Part shown: in pieces, positions 25,507 to 33,543 of the stretch
Position numbering within the stretch: position 1 is the first letter of the stretch
Layout: each line of letters starts with the position of its first letter
Source: Actinomycetes bacterium
GTDB taxonomy: Bacteria > Actinomycetota > Acidimicrobiia > Acidimicrobiales > SZUA-35
Reading direction: 5' to 3'
DNA length: 64,000 nt
NCBI GenBank assembly: GCA_024280015.1
Contig: JAJRQY010000069.1
Coordinates: forward strand, 1 to 64,000
Notes under the pieces: generated by a model
Told to the model about the DNA's origin: nothing
Databases searched by the model: none
Seen by the model: the letters and a program-made list of their open reading frames with translations, nothing else
Made by a program: the position numbers and the translations under genes

Positions 25507-26195
25507 AGCAACAAGCGCAAGACCTTGTTGGCCGTGCCACTGGGGCTGTGAAGCAGAGACGAGGCTTGGGGCAAGGCGCGAAGAACAGCTCAATGGAAAC
25601 ACTGGTTGTCCACTACCACCCCCGGGAGGACTCTCTGGGTCGAGCGGCAGCGGCCCGAGTGATTGCTGGACTGACCAAAGCCGGAGCGCCGGTTCGGGTT
25701 CTCAATCTGGCTGCCGATTTCGATCCGGTCTTGACCTTGGAAGAGTGGAACCGTTTCCACGCCTCAAAATCTGACCATTCGGTCCATGCCAATGAGACCG
25801 GCGAACTGGATGAGCACTTCGAGGCCTTGCAATGGGCCACCAGACTGATTCTGGTTCATCCCACCTGGCACGGTGGCCAGCCAGCCGAAATCAAGGGCTG
25901 GTTTGATCGAGTCTGGATGAACGGTATTGCGTGGGAGCTTCCCGAAGGCAAACAGAATCTGCGGGGCCTTCTCAAGAACATCCGGCGTATTGAAATTGTC
26001 ACCACTCACGGGTCGTCCCGCTTGATAAACACCCTGCAAGGTGACCCAGGTCGGATCACGGTATTTCGCAATCTGCGATTGATGTGTCATCCACTGTGTC
26101 GAACCCGCTGGAACGCGCTCTATGAGGTCGATCGCAAGCCCCCCGAAGAAATCTCCACCTGGCTGGACAGTATCGAAGAACGTTTTGGACAATAG
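25503..26195 (+). CDS. second flavodoxin-fold NAD(P)H oxidoreductase
   Basis: Paralogue of the preceding gene. TLVVHYHPREDSLGRAAA starts the fold and LILVHPTWHGGQPAEIKGWFDRVW matches the W(W/H)xGxPA element. The N-terminal 30 residues from the overlapping ATG are basic and not part of the fold; an internal ATG at 25593 would give a 200-residue protein. The two adjacent paralogues may form a heterodimer, as this family dimerises; inference. Confidence 0.83.
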   Translation: MKQQAQDLVGRATGAVKQRRGLGQGAKNSSMETLVVHYHPREDSLGRAAAARVIAGLTKAGAPVRVLNLAADFDPVLTLEEWNRFHASKSDHSVHANETGELDEHFEALQWATRLILVHPTWHGGQPAEIKGWFDRVWMNGIAWELPEGKQNLRGLLKNIRRIEIVTTHGSSRLINTLQGDPGRITVFRNLRLMCHPLCRTRWNALYEVDRKPPEEISTWLDSIEERFGQ

Positions 26196-27135
26196 CCACC
26201 CGGCCTTTACCAGCCCCATGAAGGCCGTTGCTGGCACAATGCCGCACGGAGACGGTTGGGCTTTTGAGCTGAAATGGGACGGGATGCGGCTCCATGCCAG
26301 CATTGCTGACGAAGTCGTCGAACTACGATCTGGGTCAGGCCGGGTGATCACATCCAGCTTTCCTGAGCTCGAACCGCTTGGTCGTCACCTTGGTATCGAT
26401 GCGGTCCTAGACGGCGAGGTCGTTGTTTTTGACGCTGATCGGCCCAGCTTCTCTCGGCTGCAACAACGGATGCACACCTTGCAACCCTCGGCCGCCCTCC
26501 TCCAAGCGCACCCCGTTGTCTTCTTGATCTTTGACGTATTGCGCATTGGCGGCCAGGAAACTATTGCCCTTCCTTACCTTGACCGTCGACGACTCCTTAG
26601 CGGGCTGATTGACCAGAAACCTGGTTGGCAAGTTCCGCCGCACGCAGAGGCGAACGGTGAAGCGCTGCTGGACCTAGCCAGGGTGCGAAACTTGGAAGGA
26701 ATCGTGGCTAAGCACGTCACCAGCGCCTATCGACCCGATACACGGAGCCCAAGCTGGATCAAGATCAAGATCCGTCGTCGACAAGAATTCGTCATTGGAG
26801 GCTGGCTGCCGGGAACAGGCTCACTGGAGGGTTCGCTAGGTTCAGTTCTGGTCGGGGTCAATGGTCCCGATGGCTTCACCTTTGCCGGAGCAGTCGGATC
26901 TGGGCTAACCGATCCAGAACGAGTCAAACTCCTCGGCCTGGTGAAGACCACGGCCGGCTGCCCATTTGAATCGACTCCGAGCCTAACGAAGAAGCCAACC
27001 TGGGTAGACCCCAAGGTTGTCATCGAGGTCTCCTTCGCCGAATGGGAAGTCGGTCATCATTTGCGACATCCCAGCTATGACGGGATCCGGACAGACAAGG
27101 ACCCAGACACCGTCTTGCGTGACATCTTCACGTGA
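26185..27135 (+). CDS. ATP-dependent DNA ligase (LigD-type ligase domain)
   Basis: Seals nicks using ATP; 316 residues with the TTG start at 26185. SPMKAV and FELKWDGMR near residue 50 contain the adenylated Lys (motif I KxDG as KWDG). DGEVVVFD is motif III, LIFDVLRIGG, GIVAKHV is motif IV, and SWIKIK is motif V. The OB domain follows. It has no polymerase or nuclease domain and no ku gene nearby, unlike full LigD. It resembles the LigC/LigD ligase module. It overlaps the previous gene by 11 nt. Confidence 0.88.
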   Translation: MDNSHPAFTSPMKAVAGTMPHGDGWAFELKWDGMRLHASIADEVVELRSGSGRVITSSFPELEPLGRHLGIDAVLDGEVVVFDADRPSFSRLQQRMHTLQPSAALLQAHPVVFLIFDVLRIGGQETIALPYLDRRRLLSGLIDQKPGWQVPPHAEANGEALLDLARVRNLEGIVAKHVTSAYRPDTRSPSWIKIKIRRRQEFVIGGWLPGTGSLEGSLGSVLVGVNGPDGFTFAGAVGSGLTDPERVKLLGLVKTTAGCPFESTPSLTKKPTWVDPKVVIEVSFAEWEVGHHLRHPSYDGIRTDKDPDTVLRDIFT

Positions 27136-27195
27136 CGCGCTTTGGCGACTGCGCCTCGGACGTTCTTTGGTGACGCCTCCTCTAAGGTATGGGTC

Positions 27196-27558
27196 ATGGA
27201 CCGGAGGTTTGACGATCAGATGCGGGTGACTTTCCCCGCGTCCAGTGGCTTCGCCGCTGTCGGGAGAGTGGCTGCAGCTGGTCTCGCCTTTCGGCTTGGC
27301 TTCGATGTCGCCCAAGTCGAAAGCCTCCGCCTGGCGGTTGAAGAAGCAACTACAGCCATGAGCGGGTCAGGTTCCATTACCTTGACTGGCTCCTGGAATG
27401 ATTCTTGCCTCCGTTTGGAATTGGTGAACCCAGCAATGAAGCTGGACAAGACCCAGATTCGTTCCCTAGAACAAACGATGGACGCGCTGGAGACCGATAC
27501 GACCGTAGGCCCAACGGGAATCACCATCCAGATCGGTGATCTACTGGAGGACTGCTAG
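27196..27558 (+). CDS. degenerate RsbW/SpoIIAB-like protein
   Basis: A 120-residue protein with the outline of an anti-sigma serine-kinase (HATPase_c_2): RVTFPASSGFAAVGRVAAAGLAFRLG, then LRLAVEEATTAM, which is the N-box position. The usual N-box Asn (EAxxNA) is replaced (EATTAM), and no clear G1 DxGxG motif is seen, so ATP binding is doubtful. Such proteins often regulate sigma factors or stress responses. It ends in a CTAG shared with dut. Confidence 0.55.
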   Translation: MDRRFDDQMRVTFPASSGFAAVGRVAAAGLAFRLGFDVAQVESLRLAVEEATTAMSGSGSITLTGSWNDSCLRLELVNPAMKLDKTQIRSLEQTMDALETDTTVGPTGITIQIGDLLEDC

Positions 27559-27986
27559 CCGGAGCTGCCGAAACCGGCTTCACCGCGGTCATCGGGTGCT
27601 TCGGGCAACTGGGTGGTGGCGACCAAAGCGAAACTTGGAGCGGGCAGAACGAGAAGCTGGGCGATGCGGTCGCCCCGTTCGACCGTGTAAGGCTCACTGG
27701 ATGTGTTCAACAAGATCACCTTGATCTCACCTCGGTATCCCGAGTCGACGAGACCCGGGGCGTTCAACACGGTAATCCCATGATTCAGCGCCAAACCTGA
27801 CCGGGGAAGCACCAGTCCACAGGCCTGTTCTGGGACGGCAATGGCGAAACCCGTCGGCACAAGAGCTCGCTCACCAGGGCCAATGGTGACTCCTTGTCGG
27901 GCCGGCAAATCTGCTGCCGCGTCGCCGGCTCGCATCTGGGCAGGAGGTGCAAGGTCTGGGTCAAGGGCGAGTAAAGGTACATCCAT
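27555..27986 (-). CDS. dut: dUTP diphosphatase
   Basis: Hydrolyses dUTP to dUMP and PPi, keeping uracil out of DNA. It is 143 residues, a normal homotrimeric dUTPase. Motif 1 GDAAADL, motif 2 PRSGLA, motif 3 NAPGLVDSGYRGEI, motif 4 GDRIAQLL, and the C-terminal motif 5 RGEAGFGSSG are all present. The first ATG (27995) gives three more residues; I use 27986. It is divergent from orn with about 28 nt between. Confidence 0.95.
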   Translation of the reverse strand: MDVPLLALDPDLAPPAQMRAGDAAADLPARQGVTIGPGERALVPTGFAIAVPEQACGLVLPRSGLALNHGITVLNAPGLVDSGYRGEIKVILLNTSSEPYTVERGDRIAQLLVLPAPSFALVATTQLPEAPDDRGEAGFGSSG

Positions 27987-28014
27987 CAGACACATGACCC
28001 TAGCGAGGGGTAGT

Positions 28015-28593
28015 GTGTCACCCGTGCTGGCCTGGATGGACTTAGAAATGACCGGACTCGATCCGGCAAAACATGTGATCGTTGAGATCGCAACCCTGAT
28101 TACTGACGACGATCTGAACATCGTCGCTGAGGGTCCCGAACTGGTCGTTCACGCCACCGACGAAGAACTTGCTGGCATGGAAGACATTGTCGTCCAAATG
28201 CACACCAAGTCTGGCTTGCTTGAGCAGATCAAGGCCTCGACCCTGACCCTGGAAGAAGCGGGAGCACAGACTCTGGCCTTTCTACAGGAACATCTGGAAG
28301 AAGGCGCTGTCCCCCTCTGCGGAAACTCCATTGGCATGGATCGTCGTTTCCTGAGTGTCTACCTTCCCGAGATCGAGGAATACCTGCACTACCGGTCAAT
28401 CGATGTTTCCACCATCAAGGAACTCAGCCGTCGCTGGTACCCCAAAGCCTTAGATCGGGCACCGGGCAAGGCCGCAGCCCATCGTGCCTTGGACGACATC
28501 AGCGAAAGCATCAAGGAACTCCGGCACTACCGCAACACAGTCTTCCTCAGCCCCGAGCCAGCACCAGAAGCAGCTTCCAAAACGGATTCCTAG
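28015..28593 (+). CDS. orn: oligoribonuclease (3'-5' exoribonuclease)
   Basis: Degrades short oligoribonucleotides (nanoRNAs and the pGpG product of c-di-GMP breakdown) to mononucleotides. It is a DEDDh exonuclease of 192 residues. Motif I WMDLEMTGLD, CGNSIGMDRRFL, and YRSIDVSTIKEL with AHRALDDI (motif III, His-Asp) are all there. I chose GTG 28015 with GAGGGG upstream; GTG 28024 and ATG 28036 are alternatives. It is relevant to the RsiG-like gene, as Orn is the usual end point of c-di-GMP turnover. Confidence 0.94.
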   Translation: MSPVLAWMDLEMTGLDPAKHVIVEIATLITDDDLNIVAEGPELVVHATDEELAGMEDIVVQMHTKSGLLEQIKASTLTLEEAGAQTLAFLQEHLEEGAVPLCGNSIGMDRRFLSVYLPEIEEYLHYRSIDVSTIKELSRRWYPKALDRAPGKAAAHRALDDISESIKELRHYRNTVFLSPEPAPEAASKTDS

Positions 28594-28703
28594 AAGAATT
28601 CTTCTCCCCGTTTGAAGCGGCGAGATCCGGCTATTCAAGGTGATCCCAAGCACCGATCGAGAGCTGCGACCTACTTCTAGTGAGATTTTCGTGGCTTATT
28701 CGG

Positions 28704-28834
28704 TTGACATAAGGCTTGATCTCTAGTTCCGTGTACTGAACGGTGACGGGTTCATTCGCGTCAACGAAATTTCAAAACCGCTCTATGGAGCGGTACGCCA
28801 TCCAGCTACTCACCGAGGAAGGGAGACGCCAACC
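28704..28834 (+). promoter_or_regulatory. candidate promoter and structured 5' leader
   Basis: TTGACA at 28704-28709 is a perfect -35 hexamer. The -10 is not clean. A perfect 7-bp hairpin ACCGCTC-TATG-GAGCGGT sits at 28777-28794, and GAGGAAGGGAG precedes the ATG at 28835. The leader of about 100 nt is unusual for this gene-dense region. The rest of 28594-28703 shows nothing. Confidence 0.4.
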
Positions 28835-29128
28835 ATGATGATTCTTATTCACACTGCAACAGGCACCCTTCTTCAAGAAGAGTCGTGTCGGCGTAGCCAG
28901 TCCTCTGGTTCACAACAGGTCCTTGACCGTGGCGTGAATCATGCCGGCTATTGCGTGGAAGCTGCTCAATCCCGTCCCGGGTTCGCTTTCTCCGACCTGA
29001 TTTCCGGTGCCAAGGGCAATACACGCCCAATGTTTGCGTCCACTCCGTCCTTCGGTGGCGCAATCTGGTTCTCCACCGAGACCACCCCCAAGAAGGACCA
29101 CTCCCAGCAGCGGGAGAGATCGACCTGA
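28835..29128 (+). CDS. small protein or structured transcript, unknown
   Basis: A 97-residue ORF, ATG with strong ribosome site (GAGGAAGGGAG, spacing about 9). The protein is Ser/Thr-rich and has one hydrophobic start (MMILIHTATG), without a family match that I can name. A perfect intrinsic terminator follows 29 nt after its stop. Promoter, leader hairpin, ORF and terminator together make a discrete unit directly upstream of whiB. The product may be the peptide or the RNA itself. Confidence 0.45.
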   Translation: MMILIHTATGTLLQEESCRRSQSSGSQQVLDRGVNHAGYCVEAAQSRPGFAFSDLISGAKGNTRPMFASTPSFGGAIWFSTETTPKKDHSQQRERST

Positions 29129-29156
29129 TTCGAAGGAATCTAGGCCGAGACCTCAA

Positions 29157-29197
29157 AGCCGCTGGGAGCACAAGCTCCTAGCGGCTCTTTCATTTTT
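29157..29197 (+). terminator. intrinsic terminator between small ORF and whiB
   Basis: A 13-bp stem AGCCGCTGGGAGC/GCTCCTAGCGGCT with an ACAA loop and one G-U pair, followed by CTTTCATTTTT. It ends the small unit at 28704-29197, so whiB should have its own promoter in 29198-29345. Confidence 0.85.
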
Positions 29198-29345
29198 CAG
29201 GCTCCGGTTCCACCCCAATCACAAAGCTCTCACTCTGATGTCAACCAAGACAGACCGATCACCATCCATCCAACTACCAACATCGTCCAACCAGGTATCC
29301 GCAACTAACTCCGTTCTTACCAGCACAGTCAAATCGAGGGGAATC

Positions 29346-29804
29346 ATGACTACTACCTTGCACGACCGACCACCAATAGGAAAGGCTGGCTCCAACATCG
29401 GAGCACAGCCTGATCTTGAAGCCCAGTTCAACCTAGAAGCAGCGACCATCCGAGAACCTGCCCCACCCCAGGACGCTCCTGAGAGTCTTAGCAGCTCTGA
29501 GGCTTGGTCGGTGCTGGCTGCGTGTCGAGAGATCGATAGCGCTGGTGACTTGTTCTTCTCCGAGGAGTTGCATGAGATTGCCGCAGCTAAGCGGATCTGC
29601 GCCGAGTGCCCAGTGATTGCTCCATGTCTTGAGGGTGCCATCAAGCGCCGCGAGCCCTGGGGTGTCTGGGGCGGACAGATCTTCCTAAATGGTCGGATCT
29701 TGGCCAAGAAGAGGCGACGAGGACGTCCCCCAAAGAACCCACGTCCCGAGGACATGATCCCGGAGATTCCGGTTCCCGAGCACCTGGTGAAGCTGATTGC
29801 TTGA
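29346..29804 (+). CDS. WhiB-family [4Fe-4S] transcriptional regulator
   Basis: Iron-sulfur regulator found only in actinobacteria and their phages. Four cluster cysteines (C60, C85, C88, C94; pattern C-X24-C-X2-C-X5-C) and the beta-turn GVWGG (residues 106-110) are present. The C-terminus has a basic RRRGRPPKNP, an AT-hook-like DNA-binding element. It is 152 residues, with a 50-residue N-terminal extension that is longer than usual. I start at ATG 29346, behind GAGGGG, since the track start lies far upstream in the previous unit. Target genes unknown. Confidence 0.93.
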   Translation: MTTTLHDRPPIGKAGSNIGAQPDLEAQFNLEAATIREPAPPQDAPESLSSSEAWSVLAACREIDSAGDLFFSEELHEIAAAKRICAECPVIAPCLEGAIKRREPWGVWGGQIFLNGRILAKKRRRGRPPKNPRPEDMIPEIPVPEHLVKLIA

Positions 29805-29820
29805 GCCCGGGTAACGGCCG

Positions 29821-29858
29821 TTGGGCGATCTTGAGAGTTACCTCTCAGGATTGTCCAA
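29821..29858 (+). other. 17-bp hairpin just after whiB
   Basis: TTGGGCGATCTTGAGAG pairs fully with CTCTCAGGATTGTCCAA (a few G-U pairs), loop TTAC. There is no T-run, so it is not a classical terminator. It could protect the whiB 3' end, or form part of a small RNA that continues to 29997. Confidence 0.7.
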
Positions 29859-29956
29859 CACATGCGAACCCGAGTGACGACGATTAGTAGCGGGACCCGC
29901 CCCCGCTTCTGATCATCAGCCAAACCAGGACCTTGCTAGAGGAGATGCAAACAACG
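29859..29956 (+). other. non-coding stretch, second hairpin
   Basis: No convincing gene. A GCGGG-N7-CCCGC hairpin lies at 29890-29906, and GAGGAG precedes an ATG at 29948 whose frame runs into the terminator. This is a structured stretch between the whiB hairpin and the terminator. Confidence 0.45.
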
Positions 29957-29997
29957 CGGCACCACCCGTTCCCTCCGGGTGGTGCCGTTTTCGTTTT
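29957..29997 (+). terminator. strong intrinsic terminator
   Basis: Perfect 12-bp stem CGGCACCACCCG/CGGGTGGTGCCG with a 7-nt loop and TTTTCGTTTTC. It closes the whiB transcript or a separate small RNA. From 29998 to 30232 I see nothing except the leader of the TlpA gene. Confidence 0.9.
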
Positions 29998-30232
29998 CTT
30001 TACCCCACGCTTAAGGCTCCTCCGCCATCATGAAACCCGCCTCTCAGGGCGCTCGTCTTCTTCGCGGGTAGATCCTCCTCCGCAGTTACACATCCGCTGA
30101 TCTGAACATCTGCTGAACCGTGATTCCAACGGACAAATCGGGGAATGCTTCCCGCCCTTCTATGGTTTCCATATGCCACTGGCCCACAGTCGCTGACCAA
30201 CCGTCACTGATCGACCGCTCGGACGAATTCTC

Positions 30233-30835
30233 ATGACCGAATCCTCAAACCCCAAATCATCGGACATCTCCAACTCGACCTCTTCTGGCGAGCCGAAGTC
30301 CAGCCGCAGCCTTCTGGTCGGAATTGGTGTCGCCCTCGTCCTCGGACTGGGATTGCTCGCGTTCGTTGGTGGCAACTCAAGCACAACCAGTACAGGCAAC
30401 GGGGCCGAGCATGCCGCCATCGACTCCATCTATGAGTTCACGCTAGGTGCCCCTGACGGGTCCACCAGTTCGCTCGCTGACTACCAAGGCAAGCCAATGG
30501 TGGTCAACTACTTTGCCGCCTGGTGCCCACCGTGTCGGCGCGAGCTTCCAGATTTCGAAGCTGTGCACCAAGAACTCAGCGACGAAGTAGCCATCGTCGG
30601 TGTCAGCCGAGACAACACCACCAGCGCCTGGCTCGGCCTTGTTGAGAGCGCCGGCCTGACATTCGACACCTTCTATGAGGGAAATGTTGTTGGCTCCTAT
30701 GAATTCGTTGGCGGTCTGGCCATGCCGACTACTGCCTTCGTCAGTGCCGATGGCGAAGTCATGCACACCTTCAGCGGGGCACTCACCCAAAAGGGCCTGA
30801 CTGACCTCATCAACGAGCATCTGCTCACCAACTAG
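30233..30835 (+). CDS. TlpA/ResA-like membrane-anchored thioredoxin
   Basis: Extracytoplasmic thiol-disulfide reductant of 200 residues. One N-terminal transmembrane anchor (LLVGIGVALVLGLGLLAFV) leads to a thioredoxin fold with the active site WCPPC (Cys98, Cys101) and cis-Pro in AMPTTAF. WCPPC is the ResA/TlpA/CcmG type that reduces apocytochrome c haem-binding cysteines. The CcdA-like gene that follows would supply its electrons. It could serve CtaC, the cytochrome-c-fused oxidase subunit, in this window. Confidence 0.9.
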   Translation: MTESSNPKSSDISNSTSSGEPKSSRSLLVGIGVALVLGLGLLAFVGGNSSTTSTGNGAEHAAIDSIYEFTLGAPDGSTSSLADYQGKPMVVNYFAAWCPPCRRELPDFEAVHQELSDEVAIVGVSRDNTTSAWLGLVESAGLTFDTFYEGNVVGSYEFVGGLAMPTTAFVSADGEVMHTFSGALTQKGLTDLINEHLLTN

Positions 30836-30900
30836 CTCACGAGCTGACACGGCTCACCAGCCTCCAAAATCCTCACTCACGCAACAGACTGGACGACAAA

Positions 30901-31824
30901 ATGGGAGATCTCCTCGACGCAAGAGCCTTTGCCTTTGGCATGGTGGCTCTTATCAACCCCTGTGGCTTTGCCTTGCTACCGGCCTATCTCGGTTTCTTCC
31001 TTGGCCTAGACGATGACGATGGCGAGCAATCACGAATCGTCGCCCTCAACCGGGCACAAATTGTCGGCCTCTCGCTGTCGGTCGGCTTCCTCCTGGTGTT
31101 TGGAGTAATCGGCCTAGTCTTCGCCGGACTTTGGAACTCCATTGCCGACTACATGCCATACGTCACTATTGTCATCGGTGTCGGACTCATCGTTCTTGGC
31201 ATCGCAATGCTGCGAGGCTTTCAGCCGTTGCTGAAACTGCCAAAGCTTGAAAAGGGAACCGGCTCCCGCTCAGCAGTCAGCATGTTCCTCTTCGGCATCT
31301 CCTACGCCATTGCTTCCCTGTCCTGCACCATTGGCATCTTCCTCAGCGTCATCGGAACCTCAGCGTCGGGAGCCTCGTTCGCCAGCCGCTTCGGGTCGTT
31401 CCTTTCCTACGGTTTAGGCATGGGGCTATTGGCTACCGTGCTTACCCTTGCCGTCGCCTTTGGTAAGAAGGGCATCGTCAACCGCTTCCGCCAGGTCCTC
31501 CCCAAGATCAACATGGTCTCGGCAGTAATGTTGCTGGTTGTTGGTGTCTATGTCGCTCTCTACGGCATCTGGTCCTACCAGATCTTCAGCACTCCGGCTG
31601 GTGAACCCCTCAACCTCACACCATGGATCGATTCCATCATCACCACCGCCGAAGGCATTCAAACCGACGCTTCCAACTGGTTCGCCGCCGATGTCTCCAT
31701 TGGATCCAGCACCATGGCTCGCACCACCATCTTGGGTTGGGCCTTCTTCATCTTGAACGCTGGCCTCATCATCGCTGGTGCGGTTGCCCGTCGGGGCAAG
31801 TCGATCACTCCTCAGATCGGCTAG
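30901..31824 (+). CDS. CcdA/DsbD-type cytochrome c biogenesis membrane protein
   Basis: Moves reducing equivalents across the membrane to TlpA/ResA-type thioredoxins. It is 307 residues with six or more transmembrane helices. The first conserved Cys lies in LINPCGFALLPAYLGFFLG and the second in ASLSCTIGIFLSVI, as in CcdA. The C-terminal third (WSYQIFSTPAG to FFILNAGLI) is an extra periplasmic loop plus a helix, longer than standard CcdA. It lies 65 nt behind the thioredoxin gene, so is likely to be an operon. Confidence 0.9.
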   Translation: MGDLLDARAFAFGMVALINPCGFALLPAYLGFFLGLDDDDGEQSRIVALNRAQIVGLSLSVGFLLVFGVIGLVFAGLWNSIADYMPYVTIVIGVGLIVLGIAMLRGFQPLLKLPKLEKGTGSRSAVSMFLFGISYAIASLSCTIGIFLSVIGTSASGASFASRFGSFLSYGLGMGLLATVLTLAVAFGKKGIVNRFRQVLPKINMVSAVMLLVVGVYVALYGIWSYQIFSTPAGEPLNLTPWIDSIITTAEGIQTDASNWFAADVSIGSSTMARTTILGWAFFILNAGLIIAGAVARRGKSITPQIG

Positions 31825-31845
31825 TCGGCCAACAAACCGCTTCTG

Positions 31846-32580
31846 GTGCCGGTAGAGCATGAAATACGAGGCTCTGCTGGTGCCAGAATAATCAATCTGG
31901 TGCAGAATGGTCGGGTGCAGCCGGTCTCTCATGAACCCATCCCTTTCGGTGATCTACTGCGGGTCGATGGCGTGAAAGAAGAGCTGGAGCTTCGTTCCAG
32001 TATCGGCTTTTGCGCTCTACACGGGGGAAACCTCGAACGGGTCACCGACCACATCGCCCGTGAAGCCGCCTTCAGATCGGGAGCCTCCTACTACGGAGTT
32101 CTACAACCCGGAGGCATGCGTCATCACATCCCGTCGGCCCAGCTGGATCCCGCTCAGTCGTCCAATCTGACATCGTTCATTGATCACTGCGATGTTGTGA
32201 TTTCCGTCCACGGCTTTGGCCGACACGGTCACTGGTCAACCTTGCATCTTGGTGGTCGCAATCGTCAGCTGGCCAAACATGTTGCCCACCATCTGCGCTG
32301 GAGCCTGGCCGCCTACAGGATCATCGACGAGCTGGAGGCAATTCCCCGAGAGCTTCGTGGGCAACATCCAGACAATCCCTGCAACTTGTCTTCCTCCGGT
32401 GGTGTGCAGATCGAGCTTCCACCCCGAGTGCGAGGGCTGTCCCCGCTTACTCAGCACTGGCCAGGTCATGATCCAGACCAGGAAGCATTTCCCCACATCA
32501 ACCAGCTGATCGATGGCTTGGTCAACGCGGCGACGACGTGGCCGCCGCCAGCTTCAGCTACGAACGGCACGATCAGTTGA
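31846..32580 (+). CDS. poly-gamma-glutamate hydrolase family (YjqB/DUF867) protein
   Basis: Zinc-dependent PGA-hydrolase-like protein of 244 residues. FCALHGGNLERVTDHIAREAA carries the HGG-x-IE-like motif of phage PghP/YjqB. DVVISVHGFGR and LHLGGRNRQLA are other family elements. Phage members degrade the host poly-gamma-glutamate capsule; in a bacterium it may work on cell-surface polymers. No signal peptide. GTG start. It is not linked to phage genes here. Confidence 0.75.
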   Translation: MPVEHEIRGSAGARIINLVQNGRVQPVSHEPIPFGDLLRVDGVKEELELRSSIGFCALHGGNLERVTDHIAREAAFRSGASYYGVLQPGGMRHHIPSAQLDPAQSSNLTSFIDHCDVVISVHGFGRHGHWSTLHLGGRNRQLAKHVAHHLRWSLAAYRIIDELEAIPRELRGQHPDNPCNLSSSGGVQIELPPRVRGLSPLTQHWPGHDPDQEAFPHINQLIDGLVNAATTWPPPASATNGTIS

Positions 32581-32600
32581 CGGGTTTGTAACCTGGGAGC

Positions 32601-33521
32601 ATGGAATACCGGATCTTCACCGAACCCCAACAAGGTGCCTCCTATGACCAACTTCTTGCCGTGGCAAGAGCCGCAGAAGCGTCCGGATTTGGCGCCTTCT
32701 TCATCTCCGACCACTTCCAGAAGATGGGAGAAGGAAGCGGGCTGCCCGGGCCAACCGATGCGTGGGTGACCCTTGGGGGTATTGCTCGCGAGACCACTCG
32801 AATTCGACTGGGAACGTTGGTGAGCCCGGTGACCTTCTATCAACCCGGACCGCTGGCCATCACCGTCGCTCAGGTCGACGCCATGAGCGGTGGTCGAATC
32901 GACTTCGGATTCGGCGCGGGCTGGTTCGAATCTGAGCACACGGCCTATGGAATCCCCTTCCCTGACCTGGGTGAACGCATGAACCGGATGGAAGAGGCCC
33001 TGGAGCAAATCGTTGGGCTCTGGACAACACCGGAGGGTGAGTCCTACAACCATGAAGGCCAGTACCACACCTTCGTCGACTCACCGGCCCTACCCAAGAC
33101 AGCTCAAACTCCTCATCCTCCAATCATCATTGGTGGCGGAGGCAAAAAGCGCACCCCGCGCATGGTTGCCCGTTTCGCCAATGAATTCAATGTTCCGTTC
33201 ACCCAAATCGAGAAAGTTCCCGCAATCCTGGCCAATGTCGATCGGGCCTGTGAAGCAGTCGAGCGCGATCCTGCGACGCTCATCAAGTCCGCCGCCCTTG
33301 TTCTCTGCGCCGGATCTGACAGCTCGACAATCCAGCGTCGCGCCAGCAAGCTCGGCCGCGACGTTGAAGAACTCAAGGAGAACGGCTTTTGTGGCACCTT
33401 CGCCGAATTGGAGGAACGGGCCGCCTCCTATGCCGAACTCGGCATCACCCGTCTCTACCTGCAGGTTCTTGACCTTTCGGACCTGGATCACCTCAGCGAA
33501 ACAGGAGCAGCCTTGCTCTAG
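32601..33521 (+). CDS. LLM-class F420-dependent oxidoreductase (TIGR03560-like)
   Basis: Luciferase-like TIM-barrel enzyme of 306 residues. FGAFFISDHF, TTRIRLGTLVSPVTFYQPGPLA, GGRIDFGFGAGWFESEH and HPPIIIGGGGKKRTP are the family motifs. F420 is the likely cofactor. It lies 20 nt after the PGA-hydrolase gene and ends convergent to pdxH, with a CTCTAG/CTAGAG inverted repeat between. Substrate unknown. Confidence 0.88.
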   Translation: MEYRIFTEPQQGASYDQLLAVARAAEASGFGAFFISDHFQKMGEGSGLPGPTDAWVTLGGIARETTRIRLGTLVSPVTFYQPGPLAITVAQVDAMSGGRIDFGFGAGWFESEHTAYGIPFPDLGERMNRMEEALEQIVGLWTTPEGESYNHEGQYHTFVDSPALPKTAQTPHPPIIIGGGGKKRTPRMVARFANEFNVPFTQIEKVPAILANVDRACEAVERDPATLIKSAALVLCAGSDSSTIQRRASKLGRDVEELKENGFCGTFAELEERAASYAELGITRLYLQVLDLSDLDHLSETGAALL

Positions 33522-33543
33522 CCGGGACTAGAGGCTCGGCCAG

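Noticed and set aside
29007-29345. Long WhiB start in the ORF track
   Set aside because: It runs through the terminator of the preceding unit; ATG 29346 has a ribosome site and the WhiB domain lies fully downstream.
33516-33533. CTCTAG-CCGGGA-CTAGAG as bidirectional terminator
   Set aside because: Stem is only 6 bp and no T-run follows on either strand.
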